Origin: an uncultured Lachnospiraceae bacterium
GTDB taxonomy: Bacteria > Bacillota > Clostridia > Lachnospirales > Lachnospiraceae
Reading direction: 5' to 3'
Length of the DNA stretch: 57,306 nt
NCBI GenBank assembly: GCA_902781215.1
Contig: CACZIO010000001.1
Location: 1 to 57,306, forward strand
Of this stretch, positions 1 to 8,531 are shown piece by piece. Every line of letters starts with the position of its first letter. The first letter of the stretch is position 1. A program made the position numbers and the translations under genes. The notes under the pieces were generated by a model. It did not search any database. It was given only the letters and a program-made list of their open reading frames with translations, and was not told where the DNA came from.

Positions 1-55
1 GCGGCATATTATTATGCCGGACTAAAATATTACACAGGAAGGACAATACAAGAAG

Positions 56-1591
56 ATGGCATGTACAACAATCCTGGTTGGAAAAAAAGCGAGTTATGAC
101 GGATCCACGATGATCGCGCGCAATGATGATTCTGGTGCGGGGAGCTACACCCCCAAGAAGCTGGCGGTGGTAGAGCCGCAGGATCAGCCGCGGCACTACC
201 GGTCGGTGATCAGCCATGTGGAGATCGACCTGCCGGAGGATCCGATGCGCTACACGGCAGTCCCCAACGCGCTGGAGGGCGAGGGCATCTGGGCCGGCGC
301 CGGTGTGAACGCGGCCAATGTTGCAATGACGGCGACGGAGACGATCGCCTCGAACGAGCGGGTGCTGGGGGCGGATCCCCTGGTCGAACTGCGCCCGGCG
401 AAGGGCGATGAGCCGGAGCAGCCCGGCGGGATCGGAGAGGAGGACTATCCCACGATCGTCCTGCCCTATATCCGCAGCGCGCGGGAGGGCGTCCTGCGCA
501 CCGGAGCCCTGCTGGAGCAGTACGGGACCTATGAAATGAACGGCATCGCCTTCGCGGATGTCGATGAGATCTGGTGGATGGAGACCTTCGGCGGTCACCA
601 CTGGATCGCGCGCCGGGTGCCGGACGACCGTTATGTGGTTATGCCCAACCAGTCCGGGATCGACTTCTTTGATCTGGACGATGCCCTCGGAGAGGGGAAA
701 GACTTTCTCTGCTCGGCTGACCTGCGGGACTTTATCGGGGACAACCACCTGGACCTCGCCATGGACCGCGGGGGCGATGGCGAAGGGCTCAGATATTTCA
801 ATCCCAGGGATGCCTTCGGCACGCATGATGACGCGGACCATGTCTACAACACACCGCGCGCCTGGTTTATGTGCAGGTATTTCAACCCGCACTCCGCGGA
901 CTGGGACGGCAGGGGGCAGTGTGACCCGCGGACCGGGAGGCCCCTGGTCTCTTACAGGCCTGTCGATGACGACCTGCCCTGGAGCATGGTTCCGGAGCGG
1001 AGGATCACCGTGGAGGATGTCAAATACATCCTGTCCAGTCATTATCAGGGGACGCCCTACGACCCCTACAGCAGCGTCGGCGACGCGTCCATGCGGGGCG
1101 CCTACCGCTGTATCGGCGTGAACCGCACCGACTTCCTGGCCCTTCTCCAGCTCCGGCCCTATGTGCCGGCGCAGATCTGCGCCGTGGAGTGGCTCGCATT
1201 CGGATCCAACGTGTTCAACGCCTTTGTGCCCTTCTATACAAACACAGACACCGTTCCGGCTTTCCTGGCCCACACAGAGGAAGAAGTGTCCACGGACAGC
1301 TTCTACTGGACCAGCCGCATGATCGCGGCCCTGGCCGATGCCGGATACCCCACCTGCAAGATCCATATCGAGCGCTATCAGGCGGCTGTCTTCGCGAAAG
1401 CCCATGAGATCCTGAAGCGGACCGACCGACTGATCACAGAGGAGAACGGGCAGGAGACGGAGAAACGGATCCGGGAGGCCAACGAAGACCTGGCGGCCAT
1501 GATCCGCAGGGAGTCTGCGGATGTCCTGGGCAAGGTCCTCTATGAGACCAGCAACCGGATGCGCAACTGTTATGCGCGCTCGGATGCGTGA
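56..1591 (+). CDS. C69-family dipeptidase
   Basis: Predicted intracellular dipeptidase of peptidase family C69 (PepD type), an N-terminal-nucleophile hydrolase that cleaves a range of dipeptides. The N-terminus MACTTILVGKKAS followed by DGSTMIARNDD is the family signature; Cys3 is the expected nucleophile, exposed after removal of the first residues. At 511 residues it is in the usual range for the family. The start at 56 follows an AGGAAGG ribosome site about 11 bases upstream. No signal peptide or membrane segment is visible. The next gene, a GH32 hydrolase, starts 73 bases later, so the two could share a transcript. Only 55 bases precede it in the window, containing a small CGGCAT/ATGCCG hairpin, so its promoter cannot be judged. 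Confidence 0.88.
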   Translation: MACTTILVGKKASYDGSTMIARNDDSGAGSYTPKKLAVVEPQDQPRHYRSVISHVEIDLPEDPMRYTAVPNALEGEGIWAGAGVNAANVAMTATETIASNERVLGADPLVELRPAKGDEPEQPGGIGEEDYPTIVLPYIRSAREGVLRTGALLEQYGTYEMNGIAFADVDEIWWMETFGGHHWIARRVPDDRYVVMPNQSGIDFFDLDDALGEGKDFLCSADLRDFIGDNHLDLAMDRGGDGEGLRYFNPRDAFGTHDDADHVYNTPRAWFMCRYFNPHSADWDGRGQCDPRTGRPLVSYRPVDDDLPWSMVPERRITVEDVKYILSSHYQGTPYDPYSSVGDASMRGAYRCIGVNRTDFLALLQLRPYVPAQICAVEWLAFGSNVFNAFVPFYTNTDTVPAFLAHTEEEVSTDSFYWTSRMIAALADAGYPTCKIHIERYQAAVFAKAHEILKRTDRLITEENGQETEKRIREANEDLAAMIRRESADVLGKVLYETSNRMRNCYARSDA

Positions 1592-1664
1592 ACCATCCCT
1601 GCCCGGGCCGGCATGTCTGCCGCCTGGCGGCGGAAGAGAAGTATTGAGAACAAGGAGGTATGTT

Positions 1665-3158
1665 GTGAGAGAATGGACGAAGGAAGAGAAGTACCGCTAT
1701 CTCAAGGACCCGCAGGAACTGGATGAGCTGTACCGGAAGGTATCGGCCTCCGTCTACCGCCAGCATTTCCACAATCAGGCGGTGACCGGTCTGATGAACG
1801 ATCCCAACGGGTTTGTCTGGCATGACAACCGCTGGCATCTCTTTTACCAGTGGTGCCCCTGGGGGGCAGTCCATGGTCTCAAGCACTGGTACCACATTGT
1901 GTCCAAGGACCTGGTGACCTGGAAAAACCTCGGTGTCTGCCTTCTGCCCGACCAGGAGGAAGGCTATGACAACAAGGGGGTCTACTCGGGCTCGGCCATG
2001 CCGATCGGCGACAAGATCTATCTCTACTACACGGGCAACCACCGCGACGCGGACTGGACCCGGCACGCCTATACCTGCCTTGCGCGGCTGGGCAATGACG
2101 GCTGGCCGGAAAAATATCCCCTCCCCCTGTTCGGCGCCAATCCGGCCTACACCGAGCACCAGCGCGACCCCAAGATCATCCAGGTGCCCGGAAGGGACGA
2201 GTATTTTATGATCATCGGCGCCCAGACCCTGGACAAAAGAGGATGTGTCCTGGTCTATTCCTCCGAGGACCTGCAGCACGGCTGGACCTTCCGGGGAGAA
2301 CTGAAGGTTCCCGGATTTGAGAACTTCGGAGACATGTGGGAGTGCCCGTCCATTGAACATCTGGGCGGGACGGACGTCCTGCTCCTGTGCCCCCAGCACC
2401 TGACGCTCCCCGGACGGGGACAGAGTCAGAACCACAACGGCTACATTCTGGGCAGTATGGACTGGGATACCCTGACCTTCCAACCGGACGGCGCCTTCCA
2501 TGTCCTCGATTTCGGCTTCGACTCCTATGCCGCTGCCTGCGCCAACAACCTGCAGGATGCGGACAAGGCCATCCTGATCGCCTGGATGGGCGTGCCGGAT
2601 GTCACCTATCCCACGGATGACGAGGACTGGGCCGGCTGCCTGACCCTGCCCCGCGAGCTCACAGTGCGCGGCCGCCGCCTGATCCAGCAGCCCCTCCCCG
2701 AGCTCAAAAAGCTCCGGGACGAGAAGATCGATCTGAAAAATGAAGAGAGCAGGAATGCGGCCGGATGCTGGAAGCTCCCTGTCGCGGCCGAGGTGGAGCT
2801 CGACTGCCGGAAGGGGGATGTGCGCCTGGATATGTTTACGGACAGTGACGGCCGGGGCGGCCTCGCGATCATCTATGACGAAGAGAAGAAGGAAATCACC
2901 GTCGACCGGAGCGGCATGCATATCCGCTTCAATGAATCGGAGGGCGAGAGCCGGACAAGACCGCTTGAAAACGGCCTGTCCCACCTGCGGATCTTCGTCG
3001 ACAGCAGTTCGATCGAGATCTTCGTCAACGACGGCGATGCTGTCTTTACCTCCCGCATCTTCCCGGATGCGCAGGAGCATTATTTCAAGGTGCAGGGAGA
3101 CACCTTCAACCGCATGTGGACCCTCAGGGACGCTGTAAAGGACAGCTTCCTGATCTGA
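1665..3158 (+). CDS. Glycoside hydrolase family 32 beta-fructosidase (sucrose-6-phosphate hydrolase-like)
   Basis: GH32 enzyme hydrolysing terminal beta-fructosyl bonds in sucrose, sucrose-6-phosphate or fructans. The three catalytic motifs are visible: LMNDPNG with nucleophile Asp near residue 46, RDPK near residue 167 (transition-state stabiliser), and MWECPS with the acid/base Glu near 226. A C-terminal beta-sandwich follows, ending around DSSSIEIFVNDG. No signal peptide is present, so it acts in the cytoplasm, which favours sucrose-6-phosphate hydrolase or intracellular invertase over a secreted levanase. The start is a GTG at 1665, six bases after AAGGAGG at 1652-1658; an upstream in-frame start would overlap the dipeptidase gene. 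No PTS transporter, fructokinase or LacI regulator lies beside it, so the substrate is not fixed by context. Confidence 0.9.
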   Translation: MREWTKEEKYRYLKDPQELDELYRKVSASVYRQHFHNQAVTGLMNDPNGFVWHDNRWHLFYQWCPWGAVHGLKHWYHIVSKDLVTWKNLGVCLLPDQEEGYDNKGVYSGSAMPIGDKIYLYYTGNHRDADWTRHAYTCLARLGNDGWPEKYPLPLFGANPAYTEHQRDPKIIQVPGRDEYFMIIGAQTLDKRGCVLVYSSEDLQHGWTFRGELKVPGFENFGDMWECPSIEHLGGTDVLLLCPQHLTLPGRGQSQNHNGYILGSMDWDTLTFQPDGAFHVLDFGFDSYAAACANNLQDADKAILIAWMGVPDVTYPTDDEDWAGCLTLPRELTVRGRRLIQQPLPELKKLRDEKIDLKNEESRNAAGCWKLPVAAEVELDCRKGDVRLDMFTDSDGRGGLAIIYDEEKKEITVDRSGMHIRFNESEGESRTRPLENGLSHLRIFVDSSSIEIFVNDGDAVFTSRIFPDAQEHYFKVQGDTFNRMWTLRDAVKDSFLI

Positions 3159-3294
3159 CAGACCGATAAAAAACCCCTGAAACCATCCGGGACTTATCCG
3201 GGCGGCACAAGAGTCAACCGCGGCGGAGTCACCCGGGATGGATCCGGACGGTGCAGGAACCTGCCGGGCCGGGTACAAAATACAGTTTTTCTCT

Positions 3295-3322
3295 TTTGCA
3301 GAAGGCGGATTTCTGTTATAAT
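3295..3322 (+). promoter_or_regulatory. Sigma-A-type promoter upstream of the HAD gene
   Basis: TTTGCA at 3295-3300, a 16-base spacer and a perfect TATAAT at 3317-3322. It sits in a 313-base stretch (3159-3471) that holds no gene. Transcription would start near 3329 and leave a leader of about 140 bases before the HAD gene at 3472. Confidence 0.6.
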
Positions 3323-3471
3323 AATCCACTAATGCCGGGATCATGAAATGCGCGGCCAGACCGGCGGGTTTTCTTGACTTTCGAATGTGTACGGCTTCAG
3401 ATCCGGCAATTGCGGGAGCAGAGAACAGCTGGGGGAAACTTGAACGGACGACGGAAAGGCATCGGAATACA

Positions 3472-4296
3472 ATGCAGAACTACAAGATCATCGCTTGTGA
3501 CCTGGATGAGACCCTGCTTTCTACGGACCGGTCGGTCTGTGAGCGGAACGTGAACGCGATCCGCGCAGCCGCCGGCAAGGGGGTGAGATTCGTCTGCTCC
3601 TCCGGCAGGGGATACATGTCTTTTCAGAACACGCTCCGGGAGATCGGTCTGTATGACCAGCCCGGTCAGTACTCCATCTCCTTCAACGGGAGCTGCATCA
3701 CCGAAAACAGGGGAAACCGGGTGCTCTATCTCGATGGGATCTCCTGGGACTTCGCCGATACGATCTATCGGCGCGGTCTGACCTATGATGTCTGTATGCA
3801 CATTTATACACAGGAAACGGTCTATGTTTACAATCTGACCGAAGATGAGAAGGAGTTTCTCAATAACCGTCAGACATATACAGAGATCTATGAACCGGAT
3901 CTTTCCTTCCTCAGGGACCGGCAGATCGTCAAGATCCTCTATGAACATGCCGGCTATGACTTCCTGGACCCGATCCGGGACGAGCTGGCGGCGGAGGGAC
4001 TGCTGGAAGACTGCGAGGTGAGCAATTCCAGCGGCCGCTATCTGGAATTCAACAAAAAGGGCGTCAGCAAGGGAACCGGTCTGCAGCGTCTGGCACAGAT
4101 CCTGGGCATCGACATGGCGCAGACAATGGCCATCGGCGATAATGTCAACGATCTGTCCATGATCCGTGCGGCGGGAATGGGAGCGGCTGTCGCCAATGTC
4201 TTTGCGGGCATGCGGGATGACTGCGGCTATATTTCGCCGGATGACAATGATCATGGCGGCGTCGGAGAGATCATCGAGCATTTCGTGCTCTTATAA
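3472..4296 (+). CDS. Cof-type HAD-family phosphatase
   Basis: Haloacid dehalogenase superfamily phosphatase, Cof/IIB cap subclass, usually acting on sugar phosphates or other small phosphate esters. All four motifs are readable: DLDETLLSTD with nucleophile Asp10 and Asp12, the Ser of CSSGRG, the Lys in NKKGVSKGTGL, and IGDNVNDLSMI binding magnesium. At 274 residues it has the usual length. The start at 3472 (MQNYKIIACDLD) puts the first motif at the expected place; an in-frame start at 3343 would add 43 residues unlike the family. The ribosome site is weak. The small double-glycine-leader gene at 4311 follows after 14 bases and is probably cotranscribed. The substrate cannot be assigned. Confidence 0.88.
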   Translation: MQNYKIIACDLDETLLSTDRSVCERNVNAIRAAAGKGVRFVCSSGRGYMSFQNTLREIGLYDQPGQYSISFNGSCITENRGNRVLYLDGISWDFADTIYRRGLTYDVCMHIYTQETVYVYNLTEDEKEFLNNRQTYTEIYEPDLSFLRDRQIVKILYEHAGYDFLDPIRDELAAEGLLEDCEVSNSSGRYLEFNKKGVSKGTGLQRLAQILGIDMAQTMAIGDNVNDLSMIRAAGMGAAVANVFAGMRDDCGYISPDDNDHGGVGEIIEHFVLL

Positions 4297-4310
4297 AAAA
4301 GGAGAAAGAT

Positions 4311-4619
4311 ATGGGAATGAATGCTTTTTTAAAGAAACTGGATGAAGATGATCTGTTTTCGGTCGCCGGAGGAACCGGAGTGGGAGAGATTGCCGCCGGA
4401 AGCACCTCGTCGAGGATCCACGCCAGATCCATGAGTTCGGGTGCGGCGGGATCCGCCGCAGGTGCCGGTGCGGGCGCTGCCGCCGGCAGCACCTTAGAGG
4501 GCACCGGAATGACAACTGCGATGCTCTACTGTGAGAGCTGCAGGCGGGAGACCCTCCACAGGATCTTCAGCGGAACCCGCGCGGTATGCTCGGAGTGCTC
4601 AAGCTGGGGCCAGCAGTAA
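4311..4619 (+). CDS. Small protein with double-glycine leader and C-terminal CxxC pairs
   Basis: A 102-residue protein of unknown function. The first 20 residues, ending LDEDDLFSVAGG, look like the double-glycine leaders of peptides exported by peptidase-containing ABC transporters. A Gly/Ala/Ser-rich linker follows (roughly residues 21-65). The C-terminus has two CxxC pairs, YCESC and VCSEC, about 17 residues apart, which could bind zinc. RBS AAGGAG lies about 7 bases before the ATG. It follows the HAD gene by 14 bases. No transporter or maturation enzyme is nearby, so export is an inference from the leader alone. The protein at 6713 has a similar leader. It could instead be a cytosolic zinc-ribbon protein whose GG is accidental. 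Confidence 0.6.
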   Translation: MGMNAFLKKLDEDDLFSVAGGTGVGEIAAGSTSSRIHARSMSSGAAGSAAGAGAGAAAGSTLEGTGMTTAMLYCESCRRETLHRIFSGTRAVCSECSSWGQQ

Positions 4620-4712
4620 GGCCGGCTTAAGCATTGCTGTCCCTGCCTCATTCTCCGGAGACCCGGACAGCAGCAGACAGCACACCGATCCGCGGCGGCC
4701 TCGAAACGCCGG

Positions 4713-4741
4713 TTGACCGGACCGCTTCAGAACGTTAAAAT
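4713..4741 (+). promoter_or_regulatory. Promoter of trpS
   Basis: TTGACC at 4713-4718, a 17-base spacer and TAAAAT at 4736-4741. The predicted start near 4748 leaves a leader of about 30 bases, too short for a T-box or trp attenuator. trpS therefore looks constitutively expressed from here. Confidence 0.65.
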
Positions 4742-4780
4742 GAGTTTATGTACAATCTTGTCAGGAGGATGATCACTTAA

Positions 4781-5791
4781 ATGGGAGAAGAGAAAAAAGT
4801 CATGCTGTCGGGCATTCAGCCCAGCGGAGACCTGCACCTGGGAAACTATCTGGGCGCGATCAAGAACTGGGCGGACCGCGTCAATGACTATGACTGCTAT
4901 TATTTTATGGCGGATATGCACACGATCACAGTCCGCCAGGACCCGAAGGAGCTGCGCCGCAGATCCCTGGAAATGCTGGCCATCTATATTGCCTGCGGCC
5001 TGGATCCGGAGAAGAACACGCTCTTTCTGCAGTCTCATGTGCCGGCGCACGCGCAGCTGGGATGGGTGCTTGACTGCTATACCATGTTCGGCGAGCTCAC
5101 CCGGATGACCCAGTTCAAGGACAAATCCGAGAAGCACAAGGACAACATCAACGCGGGCCTCTTCACCTATCCCTCTCTCATGGCAGCGGACATCCTGCTG
5201 TATCAGCCGCATTACGTACCGGTCGGTGAGGACCAGAAACAGCACGTTGAGCTGTGCCGGAATATCGCCAACCGCTTTAACAACATCTACGGTGAGGTCT
5301 TTCGTGTGCCGGAGCCCTTTATCAGCAAGGTCGGCGCCAGGATTTACGGACTGACGACACCGGAACAGAAGATGTCCAAGTCCATCCCCCAGGGCTGTGT
5401 CTTCCTGATGGATGAGCCCAATGTCATTATGAAAAAGTTCAAGCGGGCGATCACGGACTCCGATACAGAGCATTGTGTCCGCTACGATCGGGAGGCCAAA
5501 CCCGGCGTCGCCAATCTGATGAATATCTATGCGACGATCACCGGCAAGAGCTTCGAGGAGATCGAGCGTGAATTTGACGGCAAGGGATACGGCGTCTTCA
5601 AACCCGCTGTCGGCGAAGTCGTCGTCGATACCCTGAATCCGATCCGCGAGGAGGCAAAACGCCTGATCGCGGACAAGTCCTATCTGGACTCGGTCTATCG
5701 GGAGGGCGCTGAGAAAGCATCCTACATCGCCAACAAGACCCTCCGCAAGGTCTACAAGAAGATCGGCTTTTACCAGCTGGACAAAAAATGA
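4781..5791 (+). CDS. trpS: Tryptophanyl-tRNA synthetase
   Basis: Class I aminoacyl-tRNA synthetase charging tRNA-Trp in the cytoplasm. The HIGH-type motif appears as GDLHLGNYLG near residue 17 and the KMSKS loop as QKMSKS near 195. The start MGEEKKVMLSGIQPSGDLHLGN and the length of 336 residues match bacterial TrpS. AGGAGG lies about 10 bases before the ATG. It is a separate unit with its own promoter. The regulatory genes downstream begin 58 bases later. Confidence 0.97.
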   Translation: MGEEKKVMLSGIQPSGDLHLGNYLGAIKNWADRVNDYDCYYFMADMHTITVRQDPKELRRRSLEMLAIYIACGLDPEKNTLFLQSHVPAHAQLGWVLDCYTMFGELTRMTQFKDKSEKHKDNINAGLFTYPSLMAADILLYQPHYVPVGEDQKQHVELCRNIANRFNNIYGEVFRVPEPFISKVGARIYGLTTPEQKMSKSIPQGCVFLMDEPNVIMKKFKRAITDSDTEHCVRYDREAKPGVANLMNIYATITGKSFEEIEREFDGKGYGVFKPAVGEVVVDTLNPIREEAKRLIADKSYLDSVYREGAEKASYIANKTLRKVYKKIGFYQLDKK

Positions 5792-5849
5792 TCTGCCCTG
5801 TACGACAGCTGGACCGTGCATACCACAACTGTAAGTGTGAGGAGATGGC

Positions 5850-6302
5850 ATGAAAGAAGTTACGCTGGAGGCAAAACTGGACAGTATACCTGTGCTGACC
5901 GACATTGTTGAAGAGGAGCTTGCGCAGGCGGATTGCCCGCCTAAGGCCATGATCCAGCTTTCTGTCGCGATCGATGAGATCTTCAGCAACATTGCAAGCT
6001 ATGCCTATGCAGACAAAGAAAGGGCCGGCACACAGGAAAGGGCTGCCGGTGCGGAACCTGCCTGGGGATTTGCTACAGTCCGCATAGAACTGCTGAATGA
6101 GCCCCGGGGGATCGACCTGACCTTTATCGACAGGGGGATTCCGTTTGATCCCCTGAAGCGGGAGGACCCGGATATCAGTGCCCCGCTGGGCGAGAGACAA
6201 ATCGGCGGCCTGGGGATTTTTATGGTTAAGAAAACAATGAGCAGTATGAAGTATGAATATAGTGACGGAAGAAACATTCTGACCATCCGCAAACTGTTCT
6301 GA
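5850..6302 (+). CDS. SpoIIAB/RsbW-type anti-sigma factor serine kinase
   Basis: GHKL-fold ATP-binding protein of the anti-sigma kinase family. Such proteins bind a sigma factor and inactivate their STAS antagonist by phosphorylation. The N box is visible as IDEIFSNIASYAY, the G1 box as FIDRGIPFDP and the G2 box as GGLGIFMVKKTM. At 150 residues it is near the usual size, with an insertion of about 15 residues (ERAGTQERAAGAEPA) between the N box and the following strand. RBS GAGGAG precedes the ATG at 5850. The STAS gene follows 72 bases downstream, giving the standard kinase/antagonist pair in reverse of the usual order. No sigma factor gene lies in the window, so the target is unknown. Confidence 0.85.
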   Translation: MKEVTLEAKLDSIPVLTDIVEEELAQADCPPKAMIQLSVAIDEIFSNIASYAYADKERAGTQERAAGAEPAWGFATVRIELLNEPRGIDLTFIDRGIPFDPLKREDPDISAPLGERQIGGLGIFMVKKTMSSMKYEYSDGRNILTIRKLF

Positions 6303-6374
6303 ACATTTTTATCATGCTGCCACTGTGAAGAACAATATATTGAAAAAGTTATTGAGCGAAAAAAGGAGAATCAA

Positions 6375-6674
6375 ATGCTGAAAATTGAAAAAAACAAAAA
6401 TGATGCTGAACTGACGATCGCGCTGGAGGGCCGTCTGGACACCAACACCTCCCCGCAGCTCGAGAAGGAACTGAAGGACGAGATCGACGGCGTCACTTCC
6501 CTCACCTTTGATTTTAAGGCACTTGAGTACATTTCCTCCGCGGGACTGCGCGTTCTCCTCTCTGCACAGAAGATCATGAACAAGCAGGGATCCATGAAGA
6601 TCACCAATGTGAACAGTGAGATCATGGAGATCTTTGAGGTGACTGGTTTCTCGGATATCCTGGACATTGAATGA
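6375..6674 (+). CDS. STAS-domain anti-anti-sigma factor
   Basis: A 99-residue single STAS domain protein like SpoIIAA and RsbV. In the known partner-switch, the unphosphorylated form captures the anti-sigma kinase and frees the sigma factor. The motif YISSAGLRVLL contains the expected phosphoacceptor, Ser55, two residues before the conserved Gly. RBS AAAGGAG lies directly upstream. It pairs with the kinase gene at 5850 and is followed 38 bases later by a small double-glycine-leader gene, which may be coexpressed. Confidence 0.9.
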   Translation: MLKIEKNKNDAELTIALEGRLDTNTSPQLEKELKDEIDGVTSLTFDFKALEYISSAGLRVLLSAQKIMNKQGSMKITNVNSEIMEIFEVTGFSDILDIE

Positions 6675-6712
6675 CCTGATTCCGGAATCAGCATCGGGAG
6701 GAATGTGCGCTC

Positions 6713-6964
6713 ATGGCTGACAGAGAAATGAACAAACTCCCCCTGGACCTGCTGGAACATGTCAGCGGGGGCAGGCTTTCGCAGATGGACCGGGATGCCA
6801 TGGATATGTTCATCCGGGTCGAAAAAAATAATCATGGTTCCAGGGAGTCACTTATCCGTTTTATGCAGCGGTATGTCGACGCGAATCCGAAATCCGGCGT
6901 CTACAGTGACGCCTCGGAGAAAGAGGTCGTCGATTACATCAACCAGCACTGGGAGAAGATGTAA
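6713..6964 (+). CDS. Small protein with double-glycine-like leader
   Basis: An 83-residue protein of unknown function. Residues 1-20 end in LPLDLLEHVSGG, the pattern of a double-glycine leader; the remaining 63 residues are charged, probably helical, and have no Cys. RBS GGGAGG lies about 10 bases before the ATG. It is placed just after the anti-sigma/STAS pair and before the 6994-7042 terminator, so it is probably the last gene of that unit. If the leader is real, the product would be cleaved after GG and exported by a C39-peptidase ABC transporter, none of which is in the window. The alternative is a small cytosolic helical protein. Confidence 0.6.
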   Translation: MADREMNKLPLDLLEHVSGGRLSQMDRDAMDMFIRVEKNNHGSRESLIRFMQRYVDANPKSGVYSDASEKEVVDYINQHWEKM

Positions 6965-6985
6965 AACTGAATCCATGGAAAGAGA

Positions 6986-7014
6986 TTGAGAAAAGAGCCG
7001 GGGTGCGCTATAAT
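6986..7014 (+). promoter_or_regulatory. Promoter lying inside a terminator hairpin, upstream of ychF
   Basis: TTGAGA at 6986-6991, exactly 17 bases, then TATAAT at 7009-7014. The -10 box falls in the loop of the terminator hairpin at 6994-7042. Transcription would begin near 7021, just before the right arm and its T run, and could read into ychF. Confidence 0.55.
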
Positions 7015-7042
7015 ATATGGCGCTCTGTCAGGCTCTTTTTTT
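6994..7042 (+). terminator. Intrinsic terminator after the anti-sigma/STAS unit
   Basis: Outer stem AGAGCC at 6994-6999 pairs with GGCTCT at 7031-7036. An inner GCGC/GCGC pairing supports it, and a run of seven T follows at 7036-7042. Confidence 0.7.
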
Positions 7043-7203
7043 GTGGATGGCGCCTCGCCTGCCTGCACAAGGTACTTCCGCCCCGAAGAGAGTGGTAAGA
7101 GGTAAACGGGATCAGGAAGAGTCCGGAGCCTGCAGGACACTGATCTGACAGGAAGAAAACAGCGCAGGAGCGCTTCGACATGATAGAAAGGATGTAACCA
7201 TAT

Positions 7204-8319
7204 ATGAAACTGGGTATCGTCGGACTTCCGAATGTAGGTAAAAGTACACTGTTCAACGCGCTGACAAAAGCGGGCGCGGAAGCGGCCAACTATCCCTTCT
7301 GCACGATCGACCCCAACGTGGGCGTCGTCGCCGTTCCGGATGAGCGGATCCGCCTGCTGGGGGAGATGTATCACTCCAAAAAGGTCACGCCGGCCGTGAT
7401 CGAGTTTGTGGATATTGCCGGCCTCGTCAAGGGCGCGTCGAAGGGCGAGGGCCTGGGCAACCAGTTCCTGGCCAACATCCGCGAGGTCGATGCGATCGTG
7501 CACGTCGTGCGCTGCTTCGAGGATGAAAACGTGATCCACGTCGACGGCAGCGTCGACCCGCTCCGCGACATTGAGACCATCAATCTGGAGCTTGTCTTTG
7601 CTGACCTGGAGGTGCTGGAGCGCAGGATCTCCAAGGTCGCCCGCACCGCCAAGATGGACAAGGAAGCGGGGAAGGAGATGGAATTCCTGAAAAAGGTGAA
7701 GGCCCACCTGGAGGACGGAAAGCCGGCCTCCCTCCTGCGCGATGAGAGCCAGGGGGACGGTCTGACCGAGGACGAGGAAAAATGGCTCCAGACCTACAAC
7801 CTTCTGACCGACAAGCCTGTCATCTACGCGGCCAATGTGGCGGAGGACGACCTGGCCAATGACGGCGCCGACAACGAGGGCGTTCAGAAGGTCCGCGAAT
7901 ATGCCGCACAGACCGGCAGCGGTGTCTTTGTCATCTGCGCCAGCATTGAGTCCGAGATCGCCGAACTCGACGATGATGAGAAGGCCATGTTCCTCGAGGA
8001 CCTCGGCGTCTCCGAAGCCGGCCTCGACAAGCTCGTCCGTGCCAGCTACACGACCCTGGGCCTCATGAGCTTCCTCACCGCCGGCGAAGACGAAACCCGT
8101 GCCTGGACCATCAAGATCGGCACCAAGGCCCCCCAGGCCGCCGGCAAGATCCACAGCGATTTCGAGCGCGGCTTCATCAAGGCGGAGGTCGTCAACTACA
8201 AGACCCTCCTCGAGCTCGGCTCCCTGTCCGCCGCCCGCGAAAAAGGCCTCGTCGGCATGGAGGGCAAGGACTACGTCGTCCAGGACGGAGATGTTATATT
8301 ATTCAGGTTTAATGTGTAA
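7204..8319 (+). CDS. ychF: YchF/Obg-family ATPase
   Basis: Redox-linked, ribosome-associated P-loop NTPase of the Obg superfamily that prefers ATP to GTP (established for the family). The start [15 protein letters not shown] carries the P-loop, followed by the family sequence [12 protein letters not shown] and the switch [15 protein letters not shown] helical domain and a C-terminal TGS domain ending [14 protein letters not shown] follow. The length of 371 residues is close to the usual 363-370. GAAAGGA lies about 10 bases before the ATG. A hairpin-rich insert separates it from lgt. Confidence 0.97.
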   Translation: MKLGIVGLPNVGKSTLFNALTKAGAEAANYPFCTIDPNVGVVAVPDERIRLLGEMYHSKKVTPAVIEFVDIAGLVKGASKGEGLGNQFLANIREVDAIVHVVRCFEDENVIHVDGSVDPLRDIETINLELVFADLEVLERRISKVARTAKMDKEAGKEMEFLKKVKAHLEDGKPASLLRDESQGDGLTEDEEKWLQTYNLLTDKPVIYAANVAEDDLANDGADNEGVQKVREYAAQTGSGVFVICASIESEIAELDDDEKAMFLEDLGVSEAGLDKLVRASYTTLGLMSFLTAGEDETRAWTIKIGTKAPQAAGKIHSDFERGFIKAEVVNYKTLLELGSLSAAREKGLVGMEGKDYVVQDGDVILFRFNV

Positions 8320-8524
8320 AAACAGCGAGGAAAAGTCATGTGTGACAGCCGTGTCTGCACGAGCTGTCACACATGACCTTGACGAGCGTCCATACATGAG
8401 GAAGGAGCCATTTTGTGCATGCTTTTTGCACAAAATGAGCGGAATCCGAATGTATGGAGCACAGCGGGAGCGCGGAGCGCGAAGCTGCGCGTGTTTTTAC
8501 ACAGAAGTACACCAAACAGCGAGG
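8320..8524 (+). repeat. Hairpin-rich intergenic insert bounded by an 11-bp direct repeat
   Basis: AAACAGCGAGG occurs at 8320-8330, right after the ychF stop, and again at 8514-8524, where it supplies the lgt ribosome site. Between them lie two strong hairpins. The first has 15-bp perfect arms at 8335-8349 and 8363-8377 (GTCATGTGTGACAGC on the left). The second is nested: outer arms TCCATACAT at 8389-8397 with 8450-8458, and inner arms CATTTTGTGCA at 8409-8419 with 8427-8437. No T tract follows either, so they are not simple terminators. The direct repeat could be a target-site duplication around a small non-coding insertion, or the whole may be a structured leader of lgt. Confidence 0.6.
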
Positions 8525-8531
8525 TTTTTTT

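Noticed and set aside
1434-3344. Long - strand reading frame opposite the GH32 gene
   Set aside because: Antisense shadow of a GC-rich gene; no domain, RBS or promoter, while the + strand has full GH32 motifs.
4620-4780. T-box or trp attenuator before trpS
   Set aside because: The predicted leader is only about 30 bases and contains no T-box sequence or terminator.
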